Source: Elusimicrobiota bacterium (GTDB lineage: Bacteria; Elusimicrobiota; Elusimicrobia; Elusimicrobiales; UBA9959). From it: a DNA stretch of 11,400 nt. The notes under the pieces were generated by a model. That model had not been told where the DNA came from. It did no database searches and saw nothing but the letters and a program-made list of their open reading frames with translations. The DNA is taken from the NCBI GenBank assembly GCA_030639665.1, contig DAOWCC010000068.1, positions 1-11,400 on the forward strand. The letters are read 5' to 3'. The translations under genes were made by a program, and so were the position numbers. Shown piece after piece: positions 1-6,099 of this stretch (the first letter of the stretch is position 1; each line of letters begins with the position of its first letter).

Positions 1-941
1 AGTTCATTTACTCTTTTAATCGATACGCCCGCTCTATTTCCGGTCACAAAAAACTGGCTTATATCCATAAGCGGATATACCAGCATAGTGGCGTAAAATT
101 GAAATGCTATAAGCTCACCTAAAGTAATCTTTCCGTCGATGACTTGATTGCCGCCCACAGCGTATAAAATAACTATACAGAGAAAGCCCGCGTAATAAAA
201 GAAATAGGAAAAGAGAATATCGAGTCTTCCGGCTTGAATTTCAGCGTCTTTTTGTTCATCGGCTTTTGCGACAAAGTAATCGCATTGAGCCTCTTCTTTT
301 GAATTTGCTTTTATTACTTTTACGCCTGTAAAGCAGGTTTCCAGGAAATCGTAAATGGCCGCAATGGTTTTTTGCAGATGAGTGTATTTTTTCCCCAAGG
401 CTTTGCCGACTTTTACGGAAAAGAAAAACATAAAGGGCAGAGGCAATAAAACCCATAGCGTTAGAGATAAATTAAAATAAAGCATGGCTGAAATTACGGC
501 GATAAGAGTAAAGCCCGACTGTAAAAATCTAAATACGCCCGAGCAAGAAAACCAGGACATTTTTTTTGATATATCGTCTATAAGTCGTGTGACCAAGTCG
601 CCGGTTGTGTATTTATGATAAAAACTTTGGTCCAGACCCAATATATGACTAAACGCGTCTTGTCTGAATTCCCATTCCAAATGTATATTCATCCAAGCGC
701 GCGATCTCATAGCGATTAAATCCACCAAATAAATGCCAAACCCCACGCCAAGAATCATCAGAACATTCATTCTGATATAGGCATAGTTGGCATTTGAGCT
801 TAAACCGTCAATAATATTTTTTATCAATATCGGGGTCGCGACATGCAAAACCGCTCCTATCATCCCAAAAATAATAATCAGTAAGATTCTCGGTTTATGT
901 TTTTTCCAATACGGATAAAGCCATTTTAGGGTGAATATCAT
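1..941 (-). CDS. ABC exporter half-transporter, N-terminal membrane domain (3' end cut by window edge)
   Basis: This is the N-terminal 313 residues of a half-size ABC exporter (membrane domain followed by ATPase domain); the ATPase domain lies beyond the left edge. Six hydrophobic stretches are visible at about residues 18-40, 54-76, 133-155, 158-178, 243-263 and 273-295, the usual exporter fold. The segment around 114-122 (GDLVTRLIDD) matches the conserved coupling-helix region (GDL..R...D) of MdlA/YheI-type exporters. The ATG at 941 is the first in frame after the upstream gene, with only a weak AGG-like ribosome site before it. It starts 29 nt after the stop of the other ABC gene, so the two are probably co-transcribed and make a heterodimer. 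Substrate cannot be read from sequence; drugs, lipids or peptides are all possible. The family call is firm, the heterodimer is inferred. Confidence 0.9.
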   Translation of the reverse strand, partial: MIFTLKWLYPYWKKHKPRILLIIIFGMIGAVLHVATPILIKNIIDGLSSNANYAYIRMNVLMILGVGFGIYLVDLIAMRSRAWMNIHLEWEFRQDAFSHILGLDQSFYHKYTTGDLVTRLIDDISKKMSWFSCSGVFRFLQSGFTLIAVISAMLYFNLSLTLWVLLPLPFMFFFSVKVGKALGKKYTHLQKTIAAIYDFLETCFTGVKVIKANSKEEAQCDYFVAKADEQKDAEIQAGRLDILFSYFFYYAGFLCIVILYAVGGNQVIDGKITLGELIAFQFYATMLVYPLMDISQFFVTGNRAGVSIKRVNE

Positions 942-970
942 AAAAAATACCTGTGTGTTTCTACACTTCT

Positions 971-2731
971 TTAGTTTTTTCCAAACTGCAACTCGTAAAA
1001 TTTCCAATACATTCCTTTAGCTTTTAAAAGCTCATCATGGTTTCCTTCTTCCTTGATTTCCCCATCGGACAATAAAAGTATATTGTCGGCGTTTTTTATC
1101 GTGGACAGGCGATGAGCGATAACTATCAGCGTTTTATGTTTTGATAAATTTTTTATGGCGTTTGTAATGATTTTTTCGGTATAAGGGTCCATATGCGAGG
1201 TGGCTTCATCCAAAACAAGAATATCCTGGTCTAAAACCATCGCTCTGGTTAAGGAGATGACTTGTTTTTCTCCAATGGATAAATTAGCTCCCTTTTCAAC
1301 AACTTTTTTCTTTAGGCTGTGCTTTTTAAAAAAATCTTTCAATTTTATTTTGTCTATGGCATCATAAACTTTTGAATCGGGAACCTTTTCATCCATCAGT
1401 TTCAAATTATCCATGATGGTGCCGGGAAAAAGATACATATCCTGTTGAACAAGTCCAAGCGCCGATCTTATGGATTGCATGCTTATGGTATTTATATCCG
1501 TCTCATCAATTAAAATTTTTCCTTTCTCCGGCGTATAAAATCTAAAAAGAAGATTTGTGATTGTGGTTTTTCCGCCGCCCGTTTCCCCCACTATGGCCAG
1601 ACTTTTCCCTTTGTTAAGTTTAAATGAGACATTTTTTAAAACCCAGTCGGAGTCATCTTTATAGCGCATCCAAATATTTTTAAATTCAATGGATTTTTGC
1701 ATGGAGGAAATATAGTGAGGCCTTTCAATATCGCAAATACCTTGTTTTACTTTGAGTATTTCGAATATTCTATGCCCTGCCGAAAAAGATTTCTGAATTA
1801 TGCTGATATGTTCTGAAAATCTGAAAATAGGTTCAAAAAGTTTCTCCAAATAAAGGATAAACATAATCAGTATTCCTATGGTTATCTCTTTTTTTATATA
1901 CCACATGCCGCCAAAGCCGAATACCGCCGCTATTGAAAAAGGCTGAAGGAGCAAAACGGTCGTAAAAAATAAGACAATCATTCTCTCGGCTTTTACTTCT
2001 ATTTTGAATTTTTTTTCATTTATGTCATTTGATTTTTTTGAAATAAAATTCTCTTGGCCGAATGCCTGAACCACGCTGATGCCGTTTAAATATTCAGTGA
2101 CAAAGGAGGATATTTCAGCGGTCATTTTTCTTACCTTAACAAACATTGGCGAGGTTTTCTTTCCAAACCGCCATATAAAAAGAAAAACAATCGGAAAAAC
2201 CGGAAGTAATATCATTGTCAGTTTTAAATTATAAAAAGCCATTATTGTAAAAACAGCGCCTAACATAAAAACATCTTTAAACATGGTTATGGCAGTTTCC
2301 GTGAAAAGCTCATAAAGCGCCTGAGTATCGCTTTCAACCCGCGCCGTCAATCTTCCGACGGGATTTTCAGAATAATAACTCATATCCAGGTATAAAAGAT
2401 GTTTTAGCATTTTATTTTTCAGCGTGGTTATAATTTCCTGTCCGGCTGTTATAAGTTTCATAGCCAGCAGATAGTTAACTATCAAAAATAAAATGGTATT
2501 TACAAAATAAAGAGAAACGGCCAAGGCTAAGGCGTATGTGTTTTTATCGGGAATGGCCGTGTCCAGAAGATACTTTATTATTATGGGGTTCGCGAGATTT
2601 ATGCTTGTGGAAATTATGAGATAAGCGAAAGCGGCAACAAATTTCAGCTTATGCGGTTTCATAAGCGAAAAAATCAGTTTAAAAGTTGTTTTATAATTTA
2701 TTTTATCTTCTACTTCGCCCGGATGTCTCAT
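971..2731 (-). CDS. ABC exporter half-transporter, membrane domain plus ATPase (MdlB/YheH-like)
   Basis: A complete 586-residue half-transporter of normal family length that would pump a substrate out across the inner membrane using ATP. Hydrophobic helices occupy about residues 30-300 and the nucleotide-binding domain about 348-580. Visible ATPase motifs: Walker A GETGGGKT at 382-389, Q-loop VQQD at 428-431, signature LSIGE at 484-488, Walker B ILVLDE at 504-509 with the catalytic Glu509, D-loop SHMD at 512-515, and the switch His540. The signature departs from LSGGQ at two positions, which is typical of one partner in heterodimeric exporters with one weak ATP site. The coupling segment GRLTARVESD at 126-135 resembles MdlB/YheH. 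The start ATG lies only about 34 nt after the terminator of the vor operon, and its ribosome site is weak (AAAAGATAA). The partner gene follows at 941. Substrate unknown. Confidence 0.93.
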   Translation of the reverse strand: MRHPGEVEDKINYKTTFKLIFSLMKPHKLKFVAAFAYLIISTSINLANPIIIKYLLDTAIPDKNTYALALAVSLYFVNTILFLIVNYLLAMKLITAGQEIITTLKNKMLKHLLYLDMSYYSENPVGRLTARVESDTQALYELFTETAITMFKDVFMLGAVFTIMAFYNLKLTMILLPVFPIVFLFIWRFGKKTSPMFVKVRKMTAEISSFVTEYLNGISVVQAFGQENFISKKSNDINEKKFKIEVKAERMIVLFFTTVLLLQPFSIAAVFGFGGMWYIKKEITIGILIMFILYLEKLFEPIFRFSEHISIIQKSFSAGHRIFEILKVKQGICDIERPHYISSMQKSIEFKNIWMRYKDDSDWVLKNVSFKLNKGKSLAIVGETGGGKTTITNLLFRFYTPEKGKILIDETDINTISMQSIRSALGLVQQDMYLFPGTIMDNLKLMDEKVPDSKVYDAIDKIKLKDFFKKHSLKKKVVEKGANLSIGEKQVISLTRAMVLDQDILVLDEATSHMDPYTEKIITNAIKNLSKHKTLIVIAHRLSTIKNADNILLLSDGEIKEEGNHDELLKAKGMYWKFYELQFGKN

Positions 2732-2759
2732 TGTTTATCTTTTAATTCTAAAATTTTGT

Positions 2760-2790
2760 AAAAAACCCCGCGCATTTATTATGCGCGGGG
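2760..2790 (-). terminator. Rho-independent terminator of the vor operon
   Basis: A perfect 10-bp GC-rich stem (2766-2775 with 2781-2790) closes a 5-nt loop. On the minus strand it is followed by six T (2765-2760). It sits 23 nt after the stop of the gamma subunit gene and separates the vor operon from the ABC genes. On the plus strand the hairpin is also followed by a T run (2791-2797), so it could work in both directions, though no plus-strand gene reads into it. Confidence 0.93.
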
Positions 2791-2813
2791 TTTTTTTATT
2801 TTTTTGCTTTACT

Positions 2814-3353
2814 TTAGTTAAGCAAAACTTCGGCTCCTTTTCTGAGAGCCTTTGAATTGAGTTCTATCAATTCGGGTTTAAGTTTTTTATAAACCTTAGG
2901 CAGAGTACTTACTATATCCTCTACATCCAGAGCTCCGGTATTCGCGGCAAAAGCGCCCAATGCCACCATGTTCATTATCTTCACATTGCCAAGTTCATTG
3001 GCAATTTCATTGCAGGGAACATAAAGAACTTTTATATCGGTTCTCTTCACCTTTGTGTTTATAAGGGAACTATTTACAATCAGTAATCCGCCCGGCTTTA
3101 CCAATGGTTCAAACTTGGTTAATGAAGGTTCATTGAACACCATGACTGTATCGGGAACGGATACTATGGGAGTTGTAACCTCATCAGAGGATATAACTAC
3201 CGAGCAGTTTGCCGTTCCGCCGCGCATTTCAGCTCCATAAGAAGGGAAAAAACTGACACTCTTACCTTCTATCATGCCGGAATACGCAAGCAAAACTCCG
3301 GCGGAAATCACGCCTTGACCGCCAAAACCTGAGATTCTAATTCCTTGATACAT
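2814..3353 (-). CDS. 2-oxoacid:ferredoxin oxidoreductase, gamma subunit (Vor/Kor type)
   Basis: A 179-residue protein, the normal size for the separate gamma subunit of four-subunit 2-oxoacid:ferredoxin oxidoreductases. The family forms the C-terminal 'gamma' domain of fused pyruvate:ferredoxin oxidoreductases and takes part in the CoA-dependent half of the reaction. Seen here: the N-terminal GFGGQGV motif at residues 9-15 and the SYGAEMRGGTANC segment at 38-50, both hallmarks of the family. It is the last gene of the operon. Its ATG at 3353 overlaps the stop of the beta gene by one base (TAATG), implying translational coupling, and a GGGAGG ribosome site lies upstream inside the beta gene. 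The hairpin terminator follows. Whether the substrate is 2-oxoisovalerate, 2-oxoglutarate or another 2-oxoacid cannot be told from this subunit. Confidence 0.95.
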   Translation of the reverse strand: MYQGIRISGFGGQGVISAGVLLAYSGMIEGKSVSFFPSYGAEMRGGTANCSVVISSDEVTTPIVSVPDTVMVFNEPSLTKFEPLVKPGGLLIVNSSLINTKVKRTDIKVLYVPCNEIANELGNVKIMNMVALGAFAANTGALDVEDIVSTLPKVYKKLKPELIELNSKALRKGAEVLLN

Positions 3354-4099
3354 TATTCGCCTCCCTTTGAATCTTTATACACGCCTAAAGGAAATACTTT
3401 CGTCATATTATCATTAACATATTTCAATGATTTTACAGGATCTAATTTCCAGTTTGTCGGGCATGTGGAAAGAATTTCAACCATTGAAAAACCTCCATTG
3501 TTTATTTGGTTTTCAAAGGCCTTTTTAATGGCATTTTTTGTTTTGATGACATTGGGAGCGGTATGAACGCTTGTTCTTTCTATATACTTCGCGCCCTCTA
3601 TGGTGGCAAGCATCTCACTCATTTTAATCGGGTCTCCCGTAAGTTTTGCATCCCGTCCGTGTGGGCAAGTGGTTGCTTTTTGGCCAATCAAAGTTGTTGG
3701 AGCCATTTGTCCGCCGGTCATTCCGTAAATAGCATTGTTCACATAAATAACGGTTATATTTTCAGAACGAATGGCGGTATGAACTATTTCAGCCATGCCT
3801 ATTGAAGCCAAATCTCCGTCTCCTTGATAGGAAAATACGATAGCTCCCGGGGTGGTTCTTTTTAATCCGGTCGCGATAGCGGGGCCTCGGCCGTGAGGGC
3901 CTTGAATCATATCGCAATTAAAATATTTATCGGCAAAAACCGAACAGCCTACCGGAGCTATGCCTATGGTTCTGTTTCTTATATCAAGCTCATCCATAAC
4001 TTCCGCTACCAGTCTGTGAATAATACCATGACTGCAACCGGGGCAATAGTGCATCTTCATATCAACAAGAGATTCGGGTCTTTTATTTAGTAGTTGCAT
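3353..4099 (-). CDS. 2-oxoacid:ferredoxin oxidoreductase, beta (TPP-binding) subunit (VorA/KorB type)
   Basis: The 248-residue catalytic beta subunit, which binds thiamine pyrophosphate and Mg2+ and decarboxylates the 2-oxoacid together with alpha. The TPP motif starts GDGD at residues 93-96 and ends in the VNN at 120-122, followed by AIYGMTGGQ. Cys19 and Cys22 (CPGC), Cys52 (GCSV) and Cys213 (STCP) are placed like the four ligands of the proximal [4Fe-4S] cluster in pyruvate:ferredoxin oxidoreductase; this assignment is inferred from the family. The QGDGDLASIG and QMAPTT segments match the subfamily usually named VorA/KorB beside VorB. The gene overlaps the alpha gene by 17 nt and the gamma gene by 1 nt, and has an AGGAG site inside the alpha coding end. 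The enzyme should be cytoplasmic and oxygen-sensitive. Confidence 0.95.
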   Translation of the reverse strand: MQLLNKRPESLVDMKMHYCPGCSHGIIHRLVAEVMDELDIRNRTIGIAPVGCSVFADKYFNCDMIQGPHGRGPAIATGLKRTTPGAIVFSYQGDGDLASIGMAEIVHTAIRSENITVIYVNNAIYGMTGGQMAPTTLIGQKATTCPHGRDAKLTGDPIKMSEMLATIEGAKYIERTSVHTAPNVIKTKNAIKKAFENQINNGGFSMVEILSTCPTNWKLDPVKSLKYVNDNMTKVFPLGVYKDSKGGE

Positions 4100-5171
4100 A
4101 TTCTTTCGCTCCTTTTTTTGATATAGATTCTATTGTTTCCAACACATCTTCCGCCGCCATGATGGAACCGCCGGGTTTGGAATGCAAATAGGTTTTGGCT
4201 TTGCCGTTTAATGAAAGTTGAACATCTTCAATCATTTGTCCCGTGCTCATTTCAACGGTTAAGAAATGTTTAACTTTATCGCCGAGTTCGGATAATCTTT
4301 TCTTGGGATAAGGCCATAGGGTTATGGGCCTAAATAAGCCGACTTTAATGCCTTTGTCTCTGGCCATTTTTATAGCCGCCAGTGAAACTCTCGCGGCTGT
4401 TCCATAAGCGACTATGATTATATTCGCGTCATCGAGTTGTTTTTCCTCATACATAACTTCATTTTCTTCTATCTCTTTGTATTTTTCAACTCTGGCAAGA
4501 ACCATTTTTTCAAGCATATCTTCAGCCAAGTCATAAGAGTTTACTATTCTTTTTCCTCTGCTTCCGGCTACGCCCAGAGTCCAGTCCAATTTTGGAAGTT
4601 TTTCTACATCAATTTCAGGGTCCTTAAATTCCACAGGCTCCATCATTTGTCCTATAATTCCATCGGCAAGCACCATGGTGGGTATCCTATATTTATAGGC
4701 CACTTCATAACATTTGCGTGGAAAATTAGCCATTTCATTTACGCTGTCGGGAGCCATGACAAAAACTTTATAATCGCCGTGTCCTCCGCATCTTGTGGAT
4801 TGAAAATAATCTCCTTGCGCTCCGGCAATATTTCCAAGACCGGGGCCTCCTCTGCAGACATTAGCGTAAAAGAAAGGAAGGTCCGCGCCCGCGCAGTAGG
4901 ATATTCCTTCCTGTTTAAGACTTATACCGGGGCTTGAAGAAGATGTCATACATCTTACTCCCGTAGCCGCGGCTCCGTAAATCATATTGATAGCTGACAC
5001 TTCGGACTCCGCCTGAACAAATGAACCTCCAACTTCAGGCAAGCGCCATGACAGATATTCAGGCACTTCATTTTGCGGCGTAATGGGATAACCCGCAAAA
5101 AATCTGCATCCGGCTCGAACGGTTCCTTCGGCCAGAGCTTCATTTCCTTTCATTAATTTTTTTTCCGCCAT
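4083..5171 (-). CDS. vorB: 2-oxoacid:ferredoxin oxidoreductase, alpha subunit (VorB-type, 3-methyl-2-oxobutanoate)
   Basis: A 362-residue alpha subunit, the usual length for VorB. It carries the pyrimidine-binding side of the TPP site and much of the substrate pocket. Seen here: GYPITPQ at residues 27-33, the family's YPITP signature; QAESE at 53-57, with the conserved Glu that contacts TPP; SSSSPGISLKQE at 77-88; and LFRPITLWPYP at 279-289 in the C-terminal domain. The closest family I recognise is '3-methyl-2-oxobutanoate dehydrogenase subunit VorB', which would oxidise valine-derived 2-oxoisovalerate to isobutyryl-CoA. This family is not clearly separable from 2-oxoglutarate enzymes by eye, so the substrate is provisional. 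The start ATG has a strong GGAGG site at about 5177-5181. It follows the ferredoxin gene after an unusually long 113-nt gap and overlaps the beta gene by 17 nt. Confidence 0.95.
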   Translation of the reverse strand: MAEKKLMKGNEALAEGTVRAGCRFFAGYPITPQNEVPEYLSWRLPEVGGSFVQAESEVSAINMIYGAAATGVRCMTSSSSPGISLKQEGISYCAGADLPFFYANVCRGGPGLGNIAGAQGDYFQSTRCGGHGDYKVFVMAPDSVNEMANFPRKCYEVAYKYRIPTMVLADGIIGQMMEPVEFKDPEIDVEKLPKLDWTLGVAGSRGKRIVNSYDLAEDMLEKMVLARVEKYKEIEENEVMYEEKQLDDANIIIVAYGTAARVSLAAIKMARDKGIKVGLFRPITLWPYPKKRLSELGDKVKHFLTVEMSTGQMIEDVQLSLNGKAKTYLHSKPGGSIMAAEDVLETIESISKKGAKEYATTK

Positions 5172-5284
5172 TACTTCCTCCTTTTAAAAATCGGTTGCTT
5201 ATTTTGTCGCTTGCAACTTGCGACACTTAATGAGACCTATGCTCATCACTTGGTTATCCACAAAGTTACCAATACTCTATGAAG
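5172..5284 (-). promoter_or_regulatory. Long intra-operon spacer with short hairpins before vorB
   Basis: The 113-nt gap between the ferredoxin and alpha genes is much longer than the other junctions of the operon, which overlap. It contains two small perfect inverted repeats: 5206-5210 with 5220-5224 (GTCGC/GCGAC, 9-nt loop) and 5230-5234 with 5242-5246 (ATGAG/CTCAT). A third pairing, 5194-5198 with 5213-5217 (GTTGC/GCAAC), competes with the first and ends just before the ribosome site at 5177-5181. No terminator-like T run and no convincing -10/-35 pair is seen. The stems are only 5 bp, so a regulatory role is speculative. Confidence 0.3.
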
Positions 5285-5485
5285 TTACTTATAGACTTCT
5301 ATAGCCAAATCAGGACATATCCGCGCGCATTGCTGGCATCCTATGCAATCTGTGCCGGTATATTTCACGGGATAATATCCGCTTTTGCTGAATTCTTTGG
5401 ATATTTCAATGCACTTTTTAGGGCAAGCTTCAATGCATATATAACAACCCTTGCATTTGCTGTCATCCACTTTGATCTCAGGCAT
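5285..5485 (-). CDS. 2-oxoacid:ferredoxin oxidoreductase, delta subunit (2[4Fe-4S] ferredoxin)
   Basis: A 66-residue bacterial-type ferredoxin with two complete cluster motifs: Cys11, 14, 17 and 21 (CKGCYICIEACP) and Cys47, 50, 53 and 57 (CIGCQQCARICP). Each cluster would take its fourth ligand from the other motif's CP cysteine, as in classic 2[4Fe-4S] ferredoxins. An extra Cys25 has no assigned role. In four-subunit 2-oxoacid oxidoreductases this delta subunit carries electrons from the catalytic core to soluble ferredoxin. It is the first gene of the operon and has a strong ribosome site (GGAGG, 5 nt before the ATG at 5485). The length matches KorD/VorD subunits. A free ferredoxin is the alternative, but its position directly before alpha, beta and gamma favours the subunit role. 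Confidence 0.93.
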   Translation of the reverse strand: MPEIKVDDSKCKGCYICIEACPKKCIEISKEFSKSGYYPVKYTGTDCIGCQQCARICPDLAIEVYK

Positions 5486-5522
5486 ATAACCTCCGGTTAG
5501 TAATATTAATGGCGAGAATAAC

Positions 5523-5574
5523 TGTGATGATATTTGTTTTATACTTCACAATTCCGCCTACAAATATCATAACA
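5523..5574 (-). repeat. Inverted repeat (15-bp arms) over the vor promoter region
   Basis: Arms 5523-5537 and 5560-5574 are inverted copies matching at 14 of 15 positions; the inner 11 bp (ATGATATTTGT / ACAAATATCAT) are perfect. They are separated by 22 nt, so arm centres are 37 bp apart. The right arm contains the candidate extended -10 element. The geometry suits two operator half-sites or a paired binding site. As an RNA stem it has no following T run, so it is not a terminator. The regulator is not encoded in an obvious way nearby. Confidence 0.55.
5566..5574 (-). promoter_or_regulatory. Candidate extended -10 promoter of the vor operon
   Basis: On the minus strand the sequence reads TGTTATGAT, an extended -10 (TG-n-TATGAT, TATAAT with one change). 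No good -35 lies 16-18 nt upstream, which is acceptable for an extended -10 promoter. The start point would be near 5559, giving a leader of about 74 nt before the ferredoxin ATG at 5485. A second, weaker -10 (TATAAA, 5538-5543) lies downstream. Choice between them is unsure. Confidence 0.45.
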
Positions 5575-5611
5575 AAAAAAGCCTGTATTTTAATAGGTAT
5601 TAAAGAGAAAT

Positions 5612-5636
5612 CAGAGAGGAGTTAGCAGAGAGGAGT
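5612..5636. repeat. Tandem 11-bp direct repeat upstream of the vor promoter
   Basis: The word CAGAGAGGAGT occurs at 5612-5622 and again at 5626-5636, period 14. It lies about 55-75 bp upstream of the predicted vor start point and just past the terminator of the receiver gene. It could be an activator site or chance low-complexity sequence. Confidence 0.5.
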
Positions 5637-5644
5637 GTTAAACT

Positions 5645-5677
5645 AAAAAAAAATCAAGTCCCGCTTATGGCGGGACT
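5645..5677 (-). terminator. Rho-independent terminator of the receiver gene
   Basis: An 8-bp perfect stem (5657-5664 with 5670-5677) with a 5-nt loop is followed on the minus strand by TGA and then nine T (5653-5645). The stop codon of the receiver gene (5678-5676) overlaps the first bases of the stem, so gene and terminator are fused without a spacer. It separates the receiver gene from the vor operon. Confidence 0.88.
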
Positions 5678-6050
5678 ATATCGAAGGGGTTTCCTTTGGC
5701 TTTAAAAGCCTTTTTATTTCATTTAACAAAGTTTCTTTATTTACCGGCTTTTTTAATATCGTAACATTATCCCGGCCGGCATAACATTCAACACTTTCAG
5801 GAATGCCGGTTGAAAAAATTATGGGGATGGTAACCATAAAAAGATTTCTGAGCCTGTCAAAAACTTTTTCTCCGCCGCCGGCCGGCATTTCAACATCAAG
5901 AATCAATAAATCGGGTTTAAATTCTTGAAACTTTGTTACGGAACTCATCGCGTCTTCCGCCGTTTCCACTTCATAACCCGCTTCCGTAAGTATCGTTTTA
6001 TATAATTCCAAAATAAAAAGATCATCGTCCACTGCCAGTATTTTAGACAT
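5676..6050 (-). CDS. Stand-alone response-regulator receiver (CheY-like)
   Basis: A 124-residue single receiver domain with no output domain. It shows the acidic pocket Asp8-Asp9 (AVDDD), the phospho-acceptor Asp52 (LLILDVEMP), the Ser80/Thr81 switch position (IIFSTG) and the conserved Lys101 before Pro (KKPV). It should therefore be phosphorylated by a histidine kinase and act by protein-protein contact, as CheY, Spo0F or DivK do. The C-terminal tail (KPKETPSI) is too short for a DNA-binding domain. No kinase, chemotaxis or flagellar gene is in the window, so its partner is unknown. The ATG at 6050 follows a GGAGGGG site. The gene ends inside its terminator. It follows the glycosyltransferase by 49 nt and may share its transcript or use a weak promoter in that gap. 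Confidence 0.93.
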   Translation of the reverse strand: MSKILAVDDDLFILELYKTILTEAGYEVETAEDAMSSVTKFQEFKPDLLILDVEMPAGGGEKVFDRLRNLFMVTIPIIFSTGIPESVECYAGRDNVTILKKPVNKETLLNEIKRLLKPKETPSI

Positions 6051-6081
6051 TTCCCCTCCGCGTAAAAATTGCGCTGTCCAT

Positions 6082-6087
6082 ATTATA
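6082..6087 (-). promoter_or_regulatory. Possible -10 element of the receiver gene
   Basis: A perfect TATAAT is read on the minus strand in the 49-nt gap before the receiver gene. No convincing -35 is found 16-18 nt upstream (GCAAAT at 17 nt), and the box lies in an AT-rich palindrome, so chance occurrence is likely enough to keep this tentative. Confidence 0.3.
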
Positions 6088-6099
6088 ATATTATTTCGC

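Noticed and set aside
2734..2762. Possible promoter for the ABC genes (TTTACA, 17 nt, GATAAA)
   Set aside because: The start point would fall inside the coding sequence, after the ATG at 2731. Read-through of the terminator or a promoter further upstream is as likely.
4437..4937. A 166-codon plus-strand frame opposite vorB
   Set aside because: Antisense to a conserved subunit gene, rich in Phe, His and Ser as expected from reading that gene backward, and without family resemblance.
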